Assembly (NCBI GenBank): GCA_949126835.1
Contig: OX421500.1
Span: 23,677,367 to 23,741,366, forward strand
Length of the DNA stretch: 64,000 nt
DNA from: Anisus vortex
Lineage: Eukaryota > Mollusca > Gastropoda > Planorbidae
Direction: 5' to 3'
Shown: in pieces, positions 1 to 11,625 of the stretch
How the letters are laid out: each line of letters opens with the position of its first letter
Numbering within the stretch: position 1 is the stretch's first letter
Translations under genes and position numbers: made by a program
Notes under the pieces: model-generated
The model's input: only the letters and a program-made list of their open reading frames with translations
Told to the model about the DNA's origin: nothing
Databases searched by the model: none

Positions 1-12
1 ATTACACAGTAT

Positions 13-105
13 TAACATAATCATTGTTATCCAGGCACACTCACATTATCATTGGTATCCAGGCTAACAAACATTATCCTTGTTATCCAGGCTAACTCAG
101 AACAA
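13..105. repeat. 28-bp tandem repeat, about three units
   Basis: The word ATCCAGGC recurs at 29, 57 and 85, giving a 28-bp period with CATTATC/TTGTTATCC flanks. No reading frame is associated. It runs to near the start of the window, so the array may extend upstream. Confidence 0.7.
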
Positions 106-145
106 AGAAGGAACGATATCTATCGGGCAAGGCTGAATTGAAGCA

Positions 146-213
146 ACATGCTCTCACTAAGTAAGTTAAATTCGGAGAGACATGCTTTCATTAAGCAAGC
201 GAAATTAGGAGAG
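146..213. repeat. 34-bp direct duplication
   Basis: Two adjacent copies of a 34-bp segment start ACATGCT at 146 and 180 and end with GGAGAG. They differ at several bases, so the duplication is old. No function is apparent. Confidence 0.6.
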
Positions 214-215
214 AG

Positions 216-1204
216 CGCCTCAAACAAGTGCGCGATCTTTTATAGACTTTCATGTTAACAATGTGGGCTAATATGCCTAATAATCGGAATTACTTTAGAA
301 GTCACTAGAACTGCTTACGTCACAAAGGTTCAATGAAGAAATATTCTAACTTCCAATAGTAATCGAATACATCAGACAACGGTATCAAAATTGTCCCTAA
401 CGCTATGTTAACCTATTTGTCAAGCCTCGTTCTAATTATTAATAATCATTATCCTCCCTCAGTTGATTCGCGTTTCGAATTTATTTATTAATAAGAAATC
501 TACGTGAATTATATTTATTGGAAACTCTGTTTTGTAACAATGTAAAAGCCTGTAAAGAAAGGGCAGTGATGGAGGCTTGGTCCAGTGTGATCCATAGTCT
601 AATAGTCTAATAGCTGAAGAAAGAAAAAATAATATGTATTAACATCGGTGCCTGCGTGTGGAACATGCAGTTTAAGATGATGATCTCTGACAGAGCGGAA
701 TGAGATGAGATCTGACTGTGTGGATATGTCCACGTGTCTATTTATTTATGATCTTGCACATCATGGTGACTTTTATCGCTCTGCACAGTTGGAGTCAAAG
801 CTTGTTTTGAGGCTGTAGTCCTGTAGAATGCGACGTGCTGCCAGGGCCCTCGAGAGAAAAAAAAGATGCCGGTACAAGATCTTTTCTGGGCCCCCACCCC
901 CGCCCCACTTTTTTGCTCTAACACTAGTCATATCTATATGATTTATTTGTATTACATACGTTTGAAAATCAGAAATCTATTTAAAAGGTATGTGGACCAT
1001 TTTGCGAAACTGTCATAAGTGTTACCATTTACCATGAGAGTAATCATTTCAATCACAGCCTTACAGGTCTATTGCAAAAATATTTTAATCAAGTATATAT
1101 TATAGTTCTTAGTTTAAATTATTGTAATTTTTCCTCCGATTCAGTAGGCCTATTGATCTTGCAAGTAATATTACAAAGATGTGTAAAATGGAAAAAGTGA
1201 CTCT
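216..1204. other. Gene-free AT-rich stretch
   Basis: I see no conserved reading frame, RNA gene or clear element end here. There is a C-rich run (CCCCCACCCCCGCCCC) near 890. The short open frames do not resemble any family I know. Confidence 0.5.
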
Positions 1205-1330
1205 CACTGTCGATTGATAATTTATGTCCTCTAGTATTTCTAGGTTTAGTGATTTAACTATTGGTGATACTCTTGTCAGTTGTAAATATTTACCAGTAAT
1301 GTATGTTGTGTAGTCAAATGTAAGGTTAGA
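1205..1330 (-). pseudogene. Fragment of LINE reverse transcriptase C-terminal region
   Basis: The minus strand of about 1225-1300 translates to QLTRVSPIVKSLNLEILED. This is nearly the same as QLTRVTPLVKSLNLETLED in the LINE split by element 1 (16540-16825), so both belong to one family. Such LTRV...LNLETLEDRR segments follow the polymerase domain in CR1/jockey-type APE LINEs. Only about 40 codons are alignable and the reading breaks on both sides. It is a dead fragment of a dispersed LINE. Confidence 0.6.
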
Positions 1331-4190
1331 TCAGCTGTGGCACTACAGTTGACACAATTATTTTTTTTACAGATTCTTCCCAAAATACTTTTTGTTAAAT
1401 GACAAATAAAAATGTGTTTTAAATTTTCAATACATTTGTCTAAAATTATGATAGGCTTCCTTCAATCTCCCCTCTTGGTTACCGCACAGGAAATCATTAA
1501 AGTGTAAAAGGATCGACTAACTAGCTTTGACTGCCGTACTGAGTGCTAGTTTGTAGCGACATTTAGGCCTAGGCTATTAAGCTAACAAGGAGAATTGTAA
1601 GCCTGTAAGGCTCATAGGTCTATATTTGTAAGTGTCTCTAGAGAAAAATAATAAAAAAGAGATCCTAAATGCTATCGAAAATAATTAGGCCCTATATTAC
1701 AACTAGAGGCTTCTTTGCATATTTAACTAAATGTTCAAGTACACCAGGGATCGGCAACCTAAGGCACGCAGAACGATTTTCAGTGGCACGTGAGAGACCG
1801 CCAAGAATATTGTGAAAACAACGTATGTCAGCATAATTAGTGGGTGCTGCATGGCGAACAACATGGGAATCACACTGGATGTCAACTGTTTTAGTTCAGG
1901 AATGTTTGTATGCAAAGCTCCCATCATTGGACTTGCGATCTGTGATTAAATCTATTGTTAAGATAGTCAATTGTTTAGTTTCTCAAGTCCCTTCTAGGAG
2001 AAAGTCATACGGAGTATAGGTAAAGTCTTGGATATATTCGTTTCTTGTCTGAAAGCAATTAAGATTTATATTAATGAAAAAGAATCTATTATTGAAAGAG
2101 TAGAACTGATTGTTGAAGCCAATGTTTCTTAATGACATGGCGACACGTTTCAGTGAATTAAACTTCCATTTACAAGATTGGGTCCAAAAGCACTTGAAGT
2201 GTTGGGCCACTAAAATAGATTTGCATTGAAACTGGACATATCTTTCCCTGAAATGAATTTCAAAACATTTAACTCTTTCCCCAATTTAAGGCAAATTAAG
2301 ATAGATGAGCACTTTCAGAAGTACACTAGTTATATTAAAACAATTTAGTCGTTTGGTATTATTAGCAACAAATTTGGATAATTTAATTGAAGGGAGATAA
2401 TTAACCCTTTTTCTTTACATTAATTTTTCTAATATGTTTCTATTTTGTTTCCTTAAAGAAACATAACTGACGTACAACTCTAAAATGATCAAATTACACA
2501 AGATAGTTGAAAATTATATAAATATTTTATGACTAAAGAATGTATATGTACATTTTAAAACATTACAATAACTACCCAGTTTGTATGATTACTACGCATC
2601 CCTTCCTCTTCACTTTAATGGGCTCATCGGTTCATATTGTTTCGGGTTAAAATAATGTTAACATAAATCTCAGTTATTCTGAGATCAAATAATAACGACT
2701 TTAAATCTATTACTTGCGTAATTACCAATTTAATTTCAAATTTTAATATTCATGGGCCCCCTAAACTCTTATGGGCCCCGGTACGGCGTACCGACTGTAC
2801 CCCCCTCTCGTGGGGCCTGCGTGCTGCACGTCGTTTGGACCTTTATAACAAATGCATGCACCATAAGGTGACATTGCATTGTGTTTTAAAATACGCGTAA
2901 ATCATCTCTCCCAAAGTTGGTGTCTAAAAGAATTTTTTTTCTGAGTTATTCCGTGAACAAGTTGATCTGAGTTATTGAGACCATTGCATTAGCTATTCAC
3001 CAATTAGTCAAATATCCCTTTTAGCACACTGTTAAGCCGAAGCTTTAAGCCTGGTTTAACATTGACTCGGTCTTAATTTTACTTTTTGTAATAAAGTAGG
3101 CCTATTCTCATCTCCGTAGCCGTCTTTATATGACATAGCTGACTAACATAAAACATCTATTCAATACTGATCATAGTAGGCGAGTCCTCAGTCCAGGTTA
3201 GCATGCTTATAGCTTTCATACTTGCTACAGACATGACTAACATTATTATTGTCCATGAAATTTAAAAAAACCGACGTTTAATGCAATAGCTTTAATAGTG
3301 AATAATTTTACAAGTATAAAGTTATTAATTTATTTATAGCGCCGCACGTTTATAGTTAAATTATAATGCAATTTCCTAAGCCTCCAATGAATAAAAAGAA
3401 AATTTGTTTCTTAAACCAGCTGCTGAAAACGGCTAGAGAACGGACACTGGCGACGCCTTAATGTAGCAGAATAAAAATTATGACAATATTTGGGTTAGGG
3501 GAATAAATATCTTTGCTACGTTTTAGATAAACTTCCCCCCCCCCTTTCCCCCATAATTTGAAAAAAAAAATACAATAGCTGACTCCTAAATGATACTTTT
3601 TCTTGTATGATAAATGGTATGATAGTGTGCGCGAATGTCTATTGTGCTTGAGTACAAATGGTTCTTTAATATTGTTTTAAGTGAAAGACGGAATTAATGT
3701 AATCAATTCCAATTTGTATTTATTTGGATCAATAAAGTAATCTTATCTTATATACGGTATAGTCTGTTGTGTATTAAGGTAAATTTAAGCATAATATATT
3801 TCTAATGTCTTTCAGTAATAAGTCTATACACCGGCAGTAGATGTTTGATTTGCGTAAAAAGCATCCTAATAGTATATGTCTTCAATGTGAAATTGAATGT
3901 TTTAAAACTCCTTTATATTAACTTTGCAAAACTTTCTGGCTGGCTTGATGGCGATCCACCGACCCACGTTCGGAAGGCTAATTGAACCACTTTCCTTTAT
4001 TGTATTGAACTGGAACCTGGCATTTAGAAGTGAAACCCTAGGCAACACATTCTATATAATTTTGAGTCACATCTACCCATTCCACCCGCAAAAATCAGTT
4101 TACGCTTTTCTTTCTTTCTTCACACTTATGGTGCACATTGATAATTCACCTTTAAAATTGGGTTAAATATCAGTTTTGTGGGCGGTACTA
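1331..4190. other. Gene-free stretch with degraded repeats
   Basis: No coding region is supported. At 1743-1765 the sequence CAGGGATCGGCAACCT resembles hAT terminal repeats, but I found no partner end or 8-bp duplication. Around 3710-3755 a segment ending AATAAAGTAATCTTATCTTA looks like a LINE tail. The rest is AT-rich, with scattered CCCC/GGGG runs (for example at 2755-2815 and 3534-3552). Confidence 0.4.
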
Positions 4191-4194
4191 AGCC

Positions 4195-4832
4195 TAGACT
4201 GTTCTAAGAATCCACTCTCGTGTCGACCTCAAATTCTCGGAATGGCTAGGAATAGTCTATTGTTTCTCGTACAGGGGAGTTCATGTTAATACTATCATTT
4301 TTATTATGAGTTTTGTAATGATACCATTATTTTCACCCCTCCTAGTAATAGGTATTTTCCCCGCTCTTCTCCGCGAGTATTTAAGGCTAGGGTCCGGCTA
4401 AAGCAGCCAGTAGTTTGTACAGAGTTTTTGTGCAGTTTTTGAAGTGTTTTGCAGAGCTTTCTGTAGATAGTTTCTTTTGAGTCGGTTGGATGGACGCTTG
4501 TGTTGGCACTATTCTATTATTGCTGTAAATACTACATTAATTGTATAAATTAGCAAATTATCACCTGAATTAAATTATCAACAACATTTACACTAAAGCT
4601 TCCTCGTCAAGTTACTATTTTTGTTTCCTTGTTTACAATATTATAATATATATATTTATTTACAACTACAACGTCAAGGAAAGGAACGCAAATCCTGAGT
4701 TGTGCACAGGGCAATCAGGAGAGTTTGTGTAATACTGAAATATAAATAATAATAACCAAAGTCTACCCTAGGACTAATGAGAATTATGAACAACATTTAC
4801 ACGGCTCTGACCACAAGGGGATTGTGTTCGTA
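4195..4832 (+). mobile_element. Possible solo LTR
   Basis: This segment has an LTR-like layout. It begins near TGTTCTAAG, has a TATTTAAGG box at about 4378, a GTTTGTACAGAG start-like region 30 bases later, a polyadenylation-like A/T-rich zone, and ends ...TTCGTAACA. The ending TTCGTAACA matches one terminus of the element 1 LTRs, but the body does not. No target duplication was found. The left boundary is uncertain, and a diverged promoter-bearing repeat is an alternative. Confidence 0.25.
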
Positions 4833-6059
4833 ACACTTTCCTCCACCCCCATTCAAACTAACAAGGTTTTATAAGGCTTGCTATTAGACCTATGTTTGAT
4901 ATAGAATAGAAATTACTTTCTTCGCCAGAATCGCTTAGAATATCGGCATAGGCTGTATAGTAGTGTATAGCCATTTTTGTTTACTTTTCGTCCACATCTC
5001 AACCTCACTTCCGGAATAAAGCTCAATGGAATACTTAAAAATGTAAAATAGCTATTCCAAATCTTATCGCTTCGGAGTCATTTAAATTACTTTTGTAAAA
5101 TACAAATACCTTTTTTGTACCCCTCCCCCACCATAAAAAAACAACTAAAACAACAACCAGAAATAAAAGCTCTACATCAGACTATCATTTTATTTTTATT
5201 GCTTCTCAAGGACGTAAACCAAAGGACATTCTGCCGCAGACTCGCATTAATGTTAACTTAAAATCAATAGTAGGTTTATTCTGAATATCAGATATTTAAA
5301 TTAATATATTTTTGCTAACTGCATTCTAATAGATGAAATATTTAAATTAGTTCGATTAATTTCAAAATTAATTTCTTATTATCTGGAGAGAAAAAAATGG
5401 TAGGCATTTGGGATCAAAATGTATAATTATCAATGGCGTAGACAGGATTACCAGGGGAGGGCGGTGGCAAATAGTGCAAAGTATGAGAGGTAGGGAAACA
5501 GGGAAGGCTACTATTTATAAAGTGCGGGGATAAGCGACAATAATAATGCAAGTGGGAAGAGTGAACATACGGTGGAAATAGAAGGCGAATTCTCAACTGG
5601 TCCCCCCCTCCCCACACTGTTGAACAGCTAACATTGTAGCAAAATATCAATAGTAAATGTAAAATTATAAAATATTTCTATGAAAATAATAATAGTAAGG
5701 AAACAGAAAAGAAAATATTGTTATTATCATACTCGGCTTGGAAAACAAATGTCGAAGGACAAGGAGGCACCTTGTTACCCCCCCCCCCCCAACACACACC
5801 TCGTTGCTACGTCTTTTAGAGTGTATTCAATTAGAAATTTGTTAAAGAGATGTAAAATTGTATTAAAATTATTTATAGATCTGTCCATCTCAATTTAGCA
5901 ATTGAGCGTATAATTTTAGTAAGGCCTACTTTTTTGAGGGGGGGGGGGGGCGGGGGAGTAACACATTTTTTACATCATTTTATAAGGGGGAGGGGGTCTC
6001 TGAATGTTTGACAATTGTTGACAAGGGGAAGGGGGGGTAAAAATTGTCTAAAATTTTAA
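4833..6059. other. Gene-free stretch with homopolymer runs
   Basis: No gene is supported. It contains C-runs (5779-5790), a G-run (about 5938-5958) and a CCCCCATTCAAACTAAC motif near 4847 that also occurs in the dispersed repeat at 16.3, 24.2 and 60.5 kb. A worn fragment of that repeat is likely. Confidence 0.4.
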
Positions 6060-6297
6060 CTGTCACTGTAGACTATTTTTCCGGTCAACGAACTGTCGAG
6101 GTAAACGAAATGTCCGGTCAACAAACTGTCACGGTAGACGATTGGTCCAGTAGACGAAATTGTGCAATAGGCGAAGTGTCGATAGACGAAGTGTCGCATT
6201 GTCGGTAGACGAGTTTTCATGGTAGACGTAATGTCGGTAGACCTACTTTGAGTAGACGAAGTGTCGTAAACGAAAAGTTTGTAGACAAGCTACCAGG
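6060..6297 (+). repeat. Degenerate array of GTAGACGAAGTGTCG words
   Basis: About a dozen variants of G(G/T)TAGACGAA(G/A)TGTC follow one another at irregular 15-20 base spacing, all on the plus strand. The same words on the other strand, then a few on this one, make up 14185-14456. Spacing is too irregular for a simple satellite and too degenerate for CRISPR repeats. Function is unknown; it may be the subterminal repeat zone of a DNA transposon. Confidence 0.6.
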
Positions 6298-6299
6298 GA

Positions 6300-7640
6300 T
6301 TTTTTTTTTTATTACTTCACATATTTAACGAAAAACATTAATTTATTATATAAACATTGCCAATATCATTTTCAATCTTTATAAAATTTAAATGTGTAGG
6401 CTAAATTTGACAATTTTACTTTCAACAAAAATATAGGCTACCAATAGGCCAATGATGTAATGATCTTATTCATGTAAAAGACTGCAAATGAAAAGATTAG
6501 AATATACTTTAGATGAATTGTTTAATTCCCCCCCTTTTTTTCAATAAAACTAACAGTAGGCCTATGCTACACGTCTAACTATTGATATGAATTGAAAACA
6601 TCTTTTCTAGTTTACCATTCTTACTTGGGTAGGCCTATATAAGCAAATCATGAATATATTTAAGAACACATTCGTAAACACATGTCGTTTAAAAAAAAAA
6701 GTCTAGATCCTATTATTATTTTCCACGTGTTTTTTTTTCCAAACAATATTTGATAAAAAAAAGTAGCCTAAAATATATAGTTTGGTGAAGCCTAAATCTA
6801 ATTCTATTATTACTTAAACCATAGACTTTCGATTTTAATTTTTCATTGAGAAAATCATAGCGATTAAATAAAACGGAACATGTATATCAATAACTTTATT
6901 TCCTGTATAGCAATTACGTTATTTAGAATCGGGAATTCCGAAAATCAGTGTTTCAAGTCATTATATAGCAGAAATACTAAAGCAAGCGGTCCATGTATAT
7001 TATAGTCTATGCTTAAACGTAAAACTATTATCTCACTAGTAATTAATACGTAATGGAAAACATTTCCAACATGGTTAAAAAGATTTCATTTATCTTTTCT
7101 TCATATAATTTTTAAGATGCTATTTTCTTATATTTAATCTAAAATTCATTGAAGATTTTATCATCTAAATAGGCCTACGCCTCGAGGGCCTCATACTAAT
7201 ATTTGTCAACCCACTGGTTGTAGTTTGCACACCCCTGCATTGCATAAATTACACTCAGTCTTGCTTTAAATTATATCTATCATCGGTGCTCAACAGTAGT
7301 CTAAACAAGAAATTAAACTTCTTCGTGCTGTAATAGGCCTACGGGTATTCCCGAAACGTCATAATTGCGACGTAACAAAACACCACTCTTGAAAGCCGCA
7401 ATACACGTGGGTCGAGCAATGGCATGTTTTCACGGCCAAAATCAATATCTACGATAAATCTAATGTGTATTTTTGTTTAACGTCCGTTTTCGATTTTTAT
7501 TTGTGGGGCCGAAAAGCTGTAGATTCTTTTTCAGGTAAAACTAGTCGTGCATCAAAACACGTAGAAAATCGGGTAAAATCCGAACTTCTATATGTTAGCA
7601 CTTATAAGAAGAAGAGTTGTTATTAAAAAAAATTTTGTGT
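6300..7640 (+). repeat. Long dispersed repeat, copy with empty LINE target site
   Basis: This copy shares ordered blocks with those at 23.3, 26.2 and 60 kb: the ACTGCAAATGAAAAGATT block, the AATAAAACTAACAGTA block, TATATAAGCAAATCAT, and a final block around 7220-7520. The last block contains GGGTCGAGCAATGGCATG uninterrupted at 7410-7427. In the 27.3/32.8 kb copy the same sequence is split by the large LINE, so this is its unoccupied paralogous site. At about 7245 an end resembling hAT termini (...CACACCCCTG) is visible. No coding capacity is seen. Confidence 0.75.
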
Positions 7641-7899
7641 CCATTAAAAATTTTGAGCCAAAATTAAAAAAAATTAATGCCAAATTTAAAAACGAAAGTA
7701 AGGATAATTGTAAATCTCCTTTCTAAAGTTAAAAAAATGTTTTATTTATATAATATCAAAACAAAACAATTTAAACACCTAGCCTCCATATTTTGAAAGT
7801 CTTTGTATCATAATGTATGACTAGTAGTAGTGGTCTAGTTTACTGAATGAATTTATAATAGCCTACTAGTTCAGAATAATTGTAGGCCTATTTAATTTT
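7641..7899. other. AT-rich spacer
   Basis: Only poly-A-rich low-complexity sequence is seen here, with no gene or element end. Confidence 0.4.
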
Positions 7900-9060
7900 G
7901 AAGGTACGTATAGCCAGTATAGGCATACATTGCTTCATTGCTTTACACAAATAATACTTCACTGTAAAAACTAGATTAAATCTAGACCTAGATCTAGTAT
8001 TACTAGTAATAGTAATAGGGCCTATAATATAATAATAGTATTAGTATTAGTAACTATTAGTAGGCCTATAGTAAACTATAACAATAACTTAGACTTAGAA
8101 TACTTTGAATAACTAGACTATATATATAGGCTACTACTATAGCATTAGTATTACTATAGTATAGCCAGTATAGGCCTAGGGCCTAGTCACTAGTCTATTA
8201 AGTCTATAGTATTTGTAATTTTCGTAGAACTAATCAACTCTTGATTATTGACTATTAATATCATTATTTATTATAGGCCTACCAGGTAGTAGTCCTATTA
8301 GTAGGCTATAGTTTACAGTAGGCCTACCGGTATAGACTATTGACTATATATAATAGTATAGTATAGAAGAGTTGTCCTAGACTTGCGTCGACTCACTGTA
8401 TACTGTATAAGTAAAAACTGAATTAATCATGAACGGAAAATTCTTTGTAGCCTATGCTATACAGTTATGATCAGTTATATCATAGTTATATGAGTTAGGC
8501 TATATCTAGCTATAATCTAGTAAGACTAGTAGGCCTAGCTATATCCACTATCATTTAGGCTATATTATAATCTAGTTAAATCTAGTATCATATTAAATGA
8601 TATTATTACTCATTTCTGCTGTTTGTACAAAAATAGTAGGCTTAGGCCTTAGGCGCTTAGGCTTAGGGCTTAGGCCTATAGTAGTCTATACTATACTGCT
8701 ATAGCCGCGCTATAGTGACCTAGCCTACGCTATGCCTATAGTAGGCCTATAGCATTTAGGCCTAGTAGGTAGGCCCATGCCGCATGCCCTATAGGCTATG
8801 CTATATATATTTAATAATTGGTAGTGTAGGCCTAGGTCTATTGTTTGAGGGCTTTTTCGTTGACCTATAATATGTCTAAACTTTAATGTTAGGACCTACT
8901 ATGTTAGGCCTAATAGGCCTATAGCTATGTATTTTTATTTGATAGACCTATTTGTAGGCCCTAACTAATTGGCCTAAGCCTATTAATAAATCATAGCAGG
9001 CCGGGAATCGGCTATGGCACATAGGCATAGGCCTGATAGGCCTATATATTAGCCTATAAT
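7900..9060. repeat. AGGCCTA/TAGGCCTA-rich low-complexity region
   Basis: The palindromic core AGGCCT recurs dozens of times among CTATAG, TATA and TAGTA words, most densely at 8640-8780 and 8820-9050. There is no fixed period and no open frame. Single AGGCCT words are scattered through the rest of the window, but this is the only dense cluster. It looks like slippage-driven expansion of a short palindromic word. Confidence 0.7.
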
Positions 9061-9710
9061 GAGCTCCAAAGAAGTAACAAATAGGGCGTAAACTAAGACT
9101 ATATTGTAAGGGGGGGGGGGTAATGTATTGCTTATGCTTCCCCCACCTCTTCTGTGCCTATTCTTGAATATGAAATCTGTTAAAGAAGTTTTTAAAATTT
9201 TTGTGTAATTTTCAATCTCTATCCTATTTTAATTAAACATAATATAGTCAGTCATATAAAATATTGTTAGTTTATAGATAGTCTAAGATAGGAAGGGGAG
9301 GGCAATTGTTGGGCATTGTTTTATTAGGCAGGTTTCTGAATGTTTGACAATTGTAACAGTAAATTTTCCTAAAAAATGTTAACATAACTCTGAACATCAC
9401 CTCAATCTCTAATAATTATTTAGTAAGAAAGACTAATTTGATCTATTGGCCAATAGTCATGCAATTAATACTTCTAGAAGAATTAAATTTGGCAGAAATC
9501 CTTATACATTTAATTTTAATACTTTTTATAGAATGGCTCACTCGGAGAAGATTATGAACAATGTAGGCTATATAAATATATAATGTATTGTAGTCCACAC
9601 TTTGTGTAAAAAATAATTTAGATTAATTTTAAAATGTACACTACTTTAACTTATATATTTGTAATTAAAAAGTTATTCATTAAAAATGAAATGAACATTT
9701 TTGATAACAG
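9061..9710. other. Gene-free AT-rich stretch
   Basis: A G10-type run occurs near 9110. TCTGAATGTTTGACAATTGT at 9334-9353 also occurs near 5997, so both may be inverted scraps of the long dispersed repeat. No gene is supported. Confidence 0.4.
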
Positions 9711-10499
9711 GAATCATGTTCAATTAAATTTTTTCCTCCATCCACCAGTGGTACTTCTCCTGCTCCATCCACCAGTGGTATTACTTCTGCTCCATCCACC
9801 AGTGGCACTGCTTCTGCTCCATCCACCAGTGGCACTGCTTCTGCTCCATCCACCAGTGGTATTGCTCCTGCTCCATCCATCAGTGGTATTACTTCTCCTC
9901 CATCCACCAGTGGCACTGCTTCTGTTCCATCCACCAGTGGCACTGCTTCTGCTCCATCCACCAGTGGTATTGCTCCTGCTCCATCCATCAGTGGTATTAC
10001 TTCTGCTCCATCCACCAGTGACACTGCTTCTGTTCCATCCACCAGTGGTATTGCTCCTGCTCCATCCATCAGTGGTATTACTTCTGCTCCGTCCACCAGT
10101 GGCACTGCTTCTGTTCCATCCACCAGTGGCACTGCTTCTGCTCCATCCACCAGTGGTATTGCTCCTGCTCCATCCATCAGTGGTATTACTTCTGCTCCAT
10201 CCACCAGTGGCACTGCTTCCGTTCCATCCACCAGTGGCACAACCTTATGGTACCGGTAGGCTGTCTCTCCATTGCCAAAGTGCATCAGAAATACTGGGAC
10301 CCCAAAAAAGAGAAGGCGTGGACAAAGTAAACATTTGACAAGGAGCCCCTTCAAGAATAAAAAATATCTAACAGAAAAGTCCAAATCAAAGAAATATAAA
10401 GCCAAATCTGCAAAGGGAAAAGGAAAATCAAAGAATGCATTGACAGAGATTATTCGGGTTTTGACTTGTTTTTCTACAAATTGTTGCAAATCATTTTAA
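9711..10499 (+). pseudogene. Likely 3' end of a pogo-type DDE transposase gene with Ser/Thr-rich array
   Basis: One plus-strand frame reads PSTSGTAS-type repeats from about 9735 to 10240. It hits one in-frame TAG at 10258-10260, then continues open to 10499 as a very basic tail: SPLPKC..NTGTPKKRRRGQ, followed by SKHLTRSPFK and a Lys-rich end. Animal pogo/Tigger/jerky-like transposases often end with a Ser/Pro-rich linker, then a PLPK...RKRRRG..R.LT.SP.K segment. That family match rests on the motif only, and no DDE catalytic domain is visible upstream. The reading may start at a splice acceptor-like AACAG at about 9710. The plus and minus frames running through the array (HPPV and VPLVDG types) are side effects of a period divisible by three. 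Confidence 0.4.
9735..10240. repeat. 27-bp tandem repeat, about 18-19 units
   Basis: The unit is close to CCATCCACCAGTGG plus 13 variable bases (TATTGCTCCTGCT or CACTGCTTCTGCT). Unit types alternate in short blocks, for example GIAPAPSIS followed by GITSAPSTS. That pattern suggests duplication of several units at a time. All three plus frames stay open because 27 is divisible by three. Confidence 0.9.
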
Positions 10500-10808
10500 A
10501 AGTAGATTTTTAACAGAAATTACACACTTGATTTATTTTTATATGATTTCCTTAGACTAAGTGTTTTAATGTGACTTTATTTGCACACAGAGGAGATACA
10601 TTTTTGTGTTTTTTCTTTTGTTGCCCTTATTTCTGTGTATGAAAATGTTGACCCATCTTACCTTTATGCCTGACACATATTTCCCACTCAGAGGGAAATA
10701 TGGGTCACATTTGAAATTTTTACTTTAATGTGAGATAGCATTTTACTTTTTTATTATTATTAAATTGTAAACTTTATTTTACATGAAGTTCATGCTATTT
10801 TCATTTTT
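10500..10808. other. Gene-free spacer
   Basis: AT-rich sequence with a short imperfect inverted repeat (TTTCCCACTCAGAGGGAAA, 10680-10698). No gene is seen. Confidence 0.4.
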
Positions 10809-10940
10809 GAGATGAGGTAGATGTGATGTTGAGATGAGGTAGATGTGATGTTGAGATGAGGTAGATGTGATGTTGAGATGAGGTAGATGTGATGTTGAGA
10901 TGAGGTAGATGTGATGTTGAGATGAGGTAGATGTGATGTT
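10809..10940. repeat. 22-bp tandem repeat, six units
   Basis: Units of GATGAGGTAGATGTGATGTT plus GA start at 10811, 10833, 10855, 10877, 10899 and 10921 and are identical or nearly so. The homogeneity implies recent expansion. There are no spacers, so it is not a CRISPR array. Confidence 0.92.
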
Positions 10941-11499
10941 GGGGGCTAACAATAGAAAGAAATATGTTTGTTTTTAGAGTAGTGTGTTTGGAGGGATTTG
11001 TTTTTATGTATTTCTCTTTTATTGATGACATTAAATTATCTTGTCATTCCTTAATTAGATTTTGTTCATTTGATTACTTGCATTTTAAGTTGTGTTGTTT
11101 ATGTTCGTCTATTGATTAATTTAGTATTAGCAGATTTGATTTCTATGTGGCCAGAACAGGTAGCCAAAATATCTTTCTGGGGTAAGCAGGTAACCCATAG
11201 CCTTGTGCCTCTTTTCCTAGGCCCCTATTGCCCTTGTAAATACATTTATACGTATAACCCATTTTATGCTAGCGTATAACTTATGGGAAACTTAGAAAAA
11301 AAAATGTTTCAATAATTATATATATATGCCTTATAAAAACAAAAATTGGTTTTTAGCATTGTTCAATAATTAGACTATAACTATAACTTTCATTTGCAAA
11401 CAAAAAATTGATTTGATCATGATTTACATGACCTTTTAACGCAAAGTCCAGGTGTAAATTAAATATTAATGCTGCTTAACTCCACCCCATTTCTTATGT

Positions 11500-11625
11500 C
11501 CCAGTTTGGCATTGACGTCTTCTTTGAGAATAGTGATGTCCTTGTGTGGGGTAAAGTAAAGGCGGCTGTGCATAGTGCTGGCCACACAATCACCTAGTAT
11601 GCCGTGGCCACAGAAACTTTTATCT
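11500..11625 (+). repeat. SINE-like dispersed repeat, copy 1 (truncated)
   Basis: The segment with TGGGGTAAAGTAAAGGCGGC followed by GTGCATAGTGCTGGCCACAC and CACCTAGTAT matches the reverse complement of 34395-34570 and the same strand of 58205-58395. The B-box-like part present in the 34 kb copy is missing here. It is non-coding. Confidence 0.6.

Noticed and set aside
1743..2210. hAT transposase remnant next to CAGGGATCGGCAACCT
   Set aside because: The minus-strand frames have no dimerisation or catalytic motif, and no matching second end or 8-bp duplication was found.
9634..10489. 234-residue plus and 269-residue minus frames of LLLLHPPV and VPLVDGAE repeats
   Set aside because: Side frames of the 27-bp array. 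Only the PSTSG frame connects to a plausible protein tail.
10809..10940. CRISPR-like regular repeats
   Set aside because: Units abut with no spacers, there are no cas genes, and the DNA is eukaryotic. The same applies to the 36-bp, 52-bp and 69-bp arrays.
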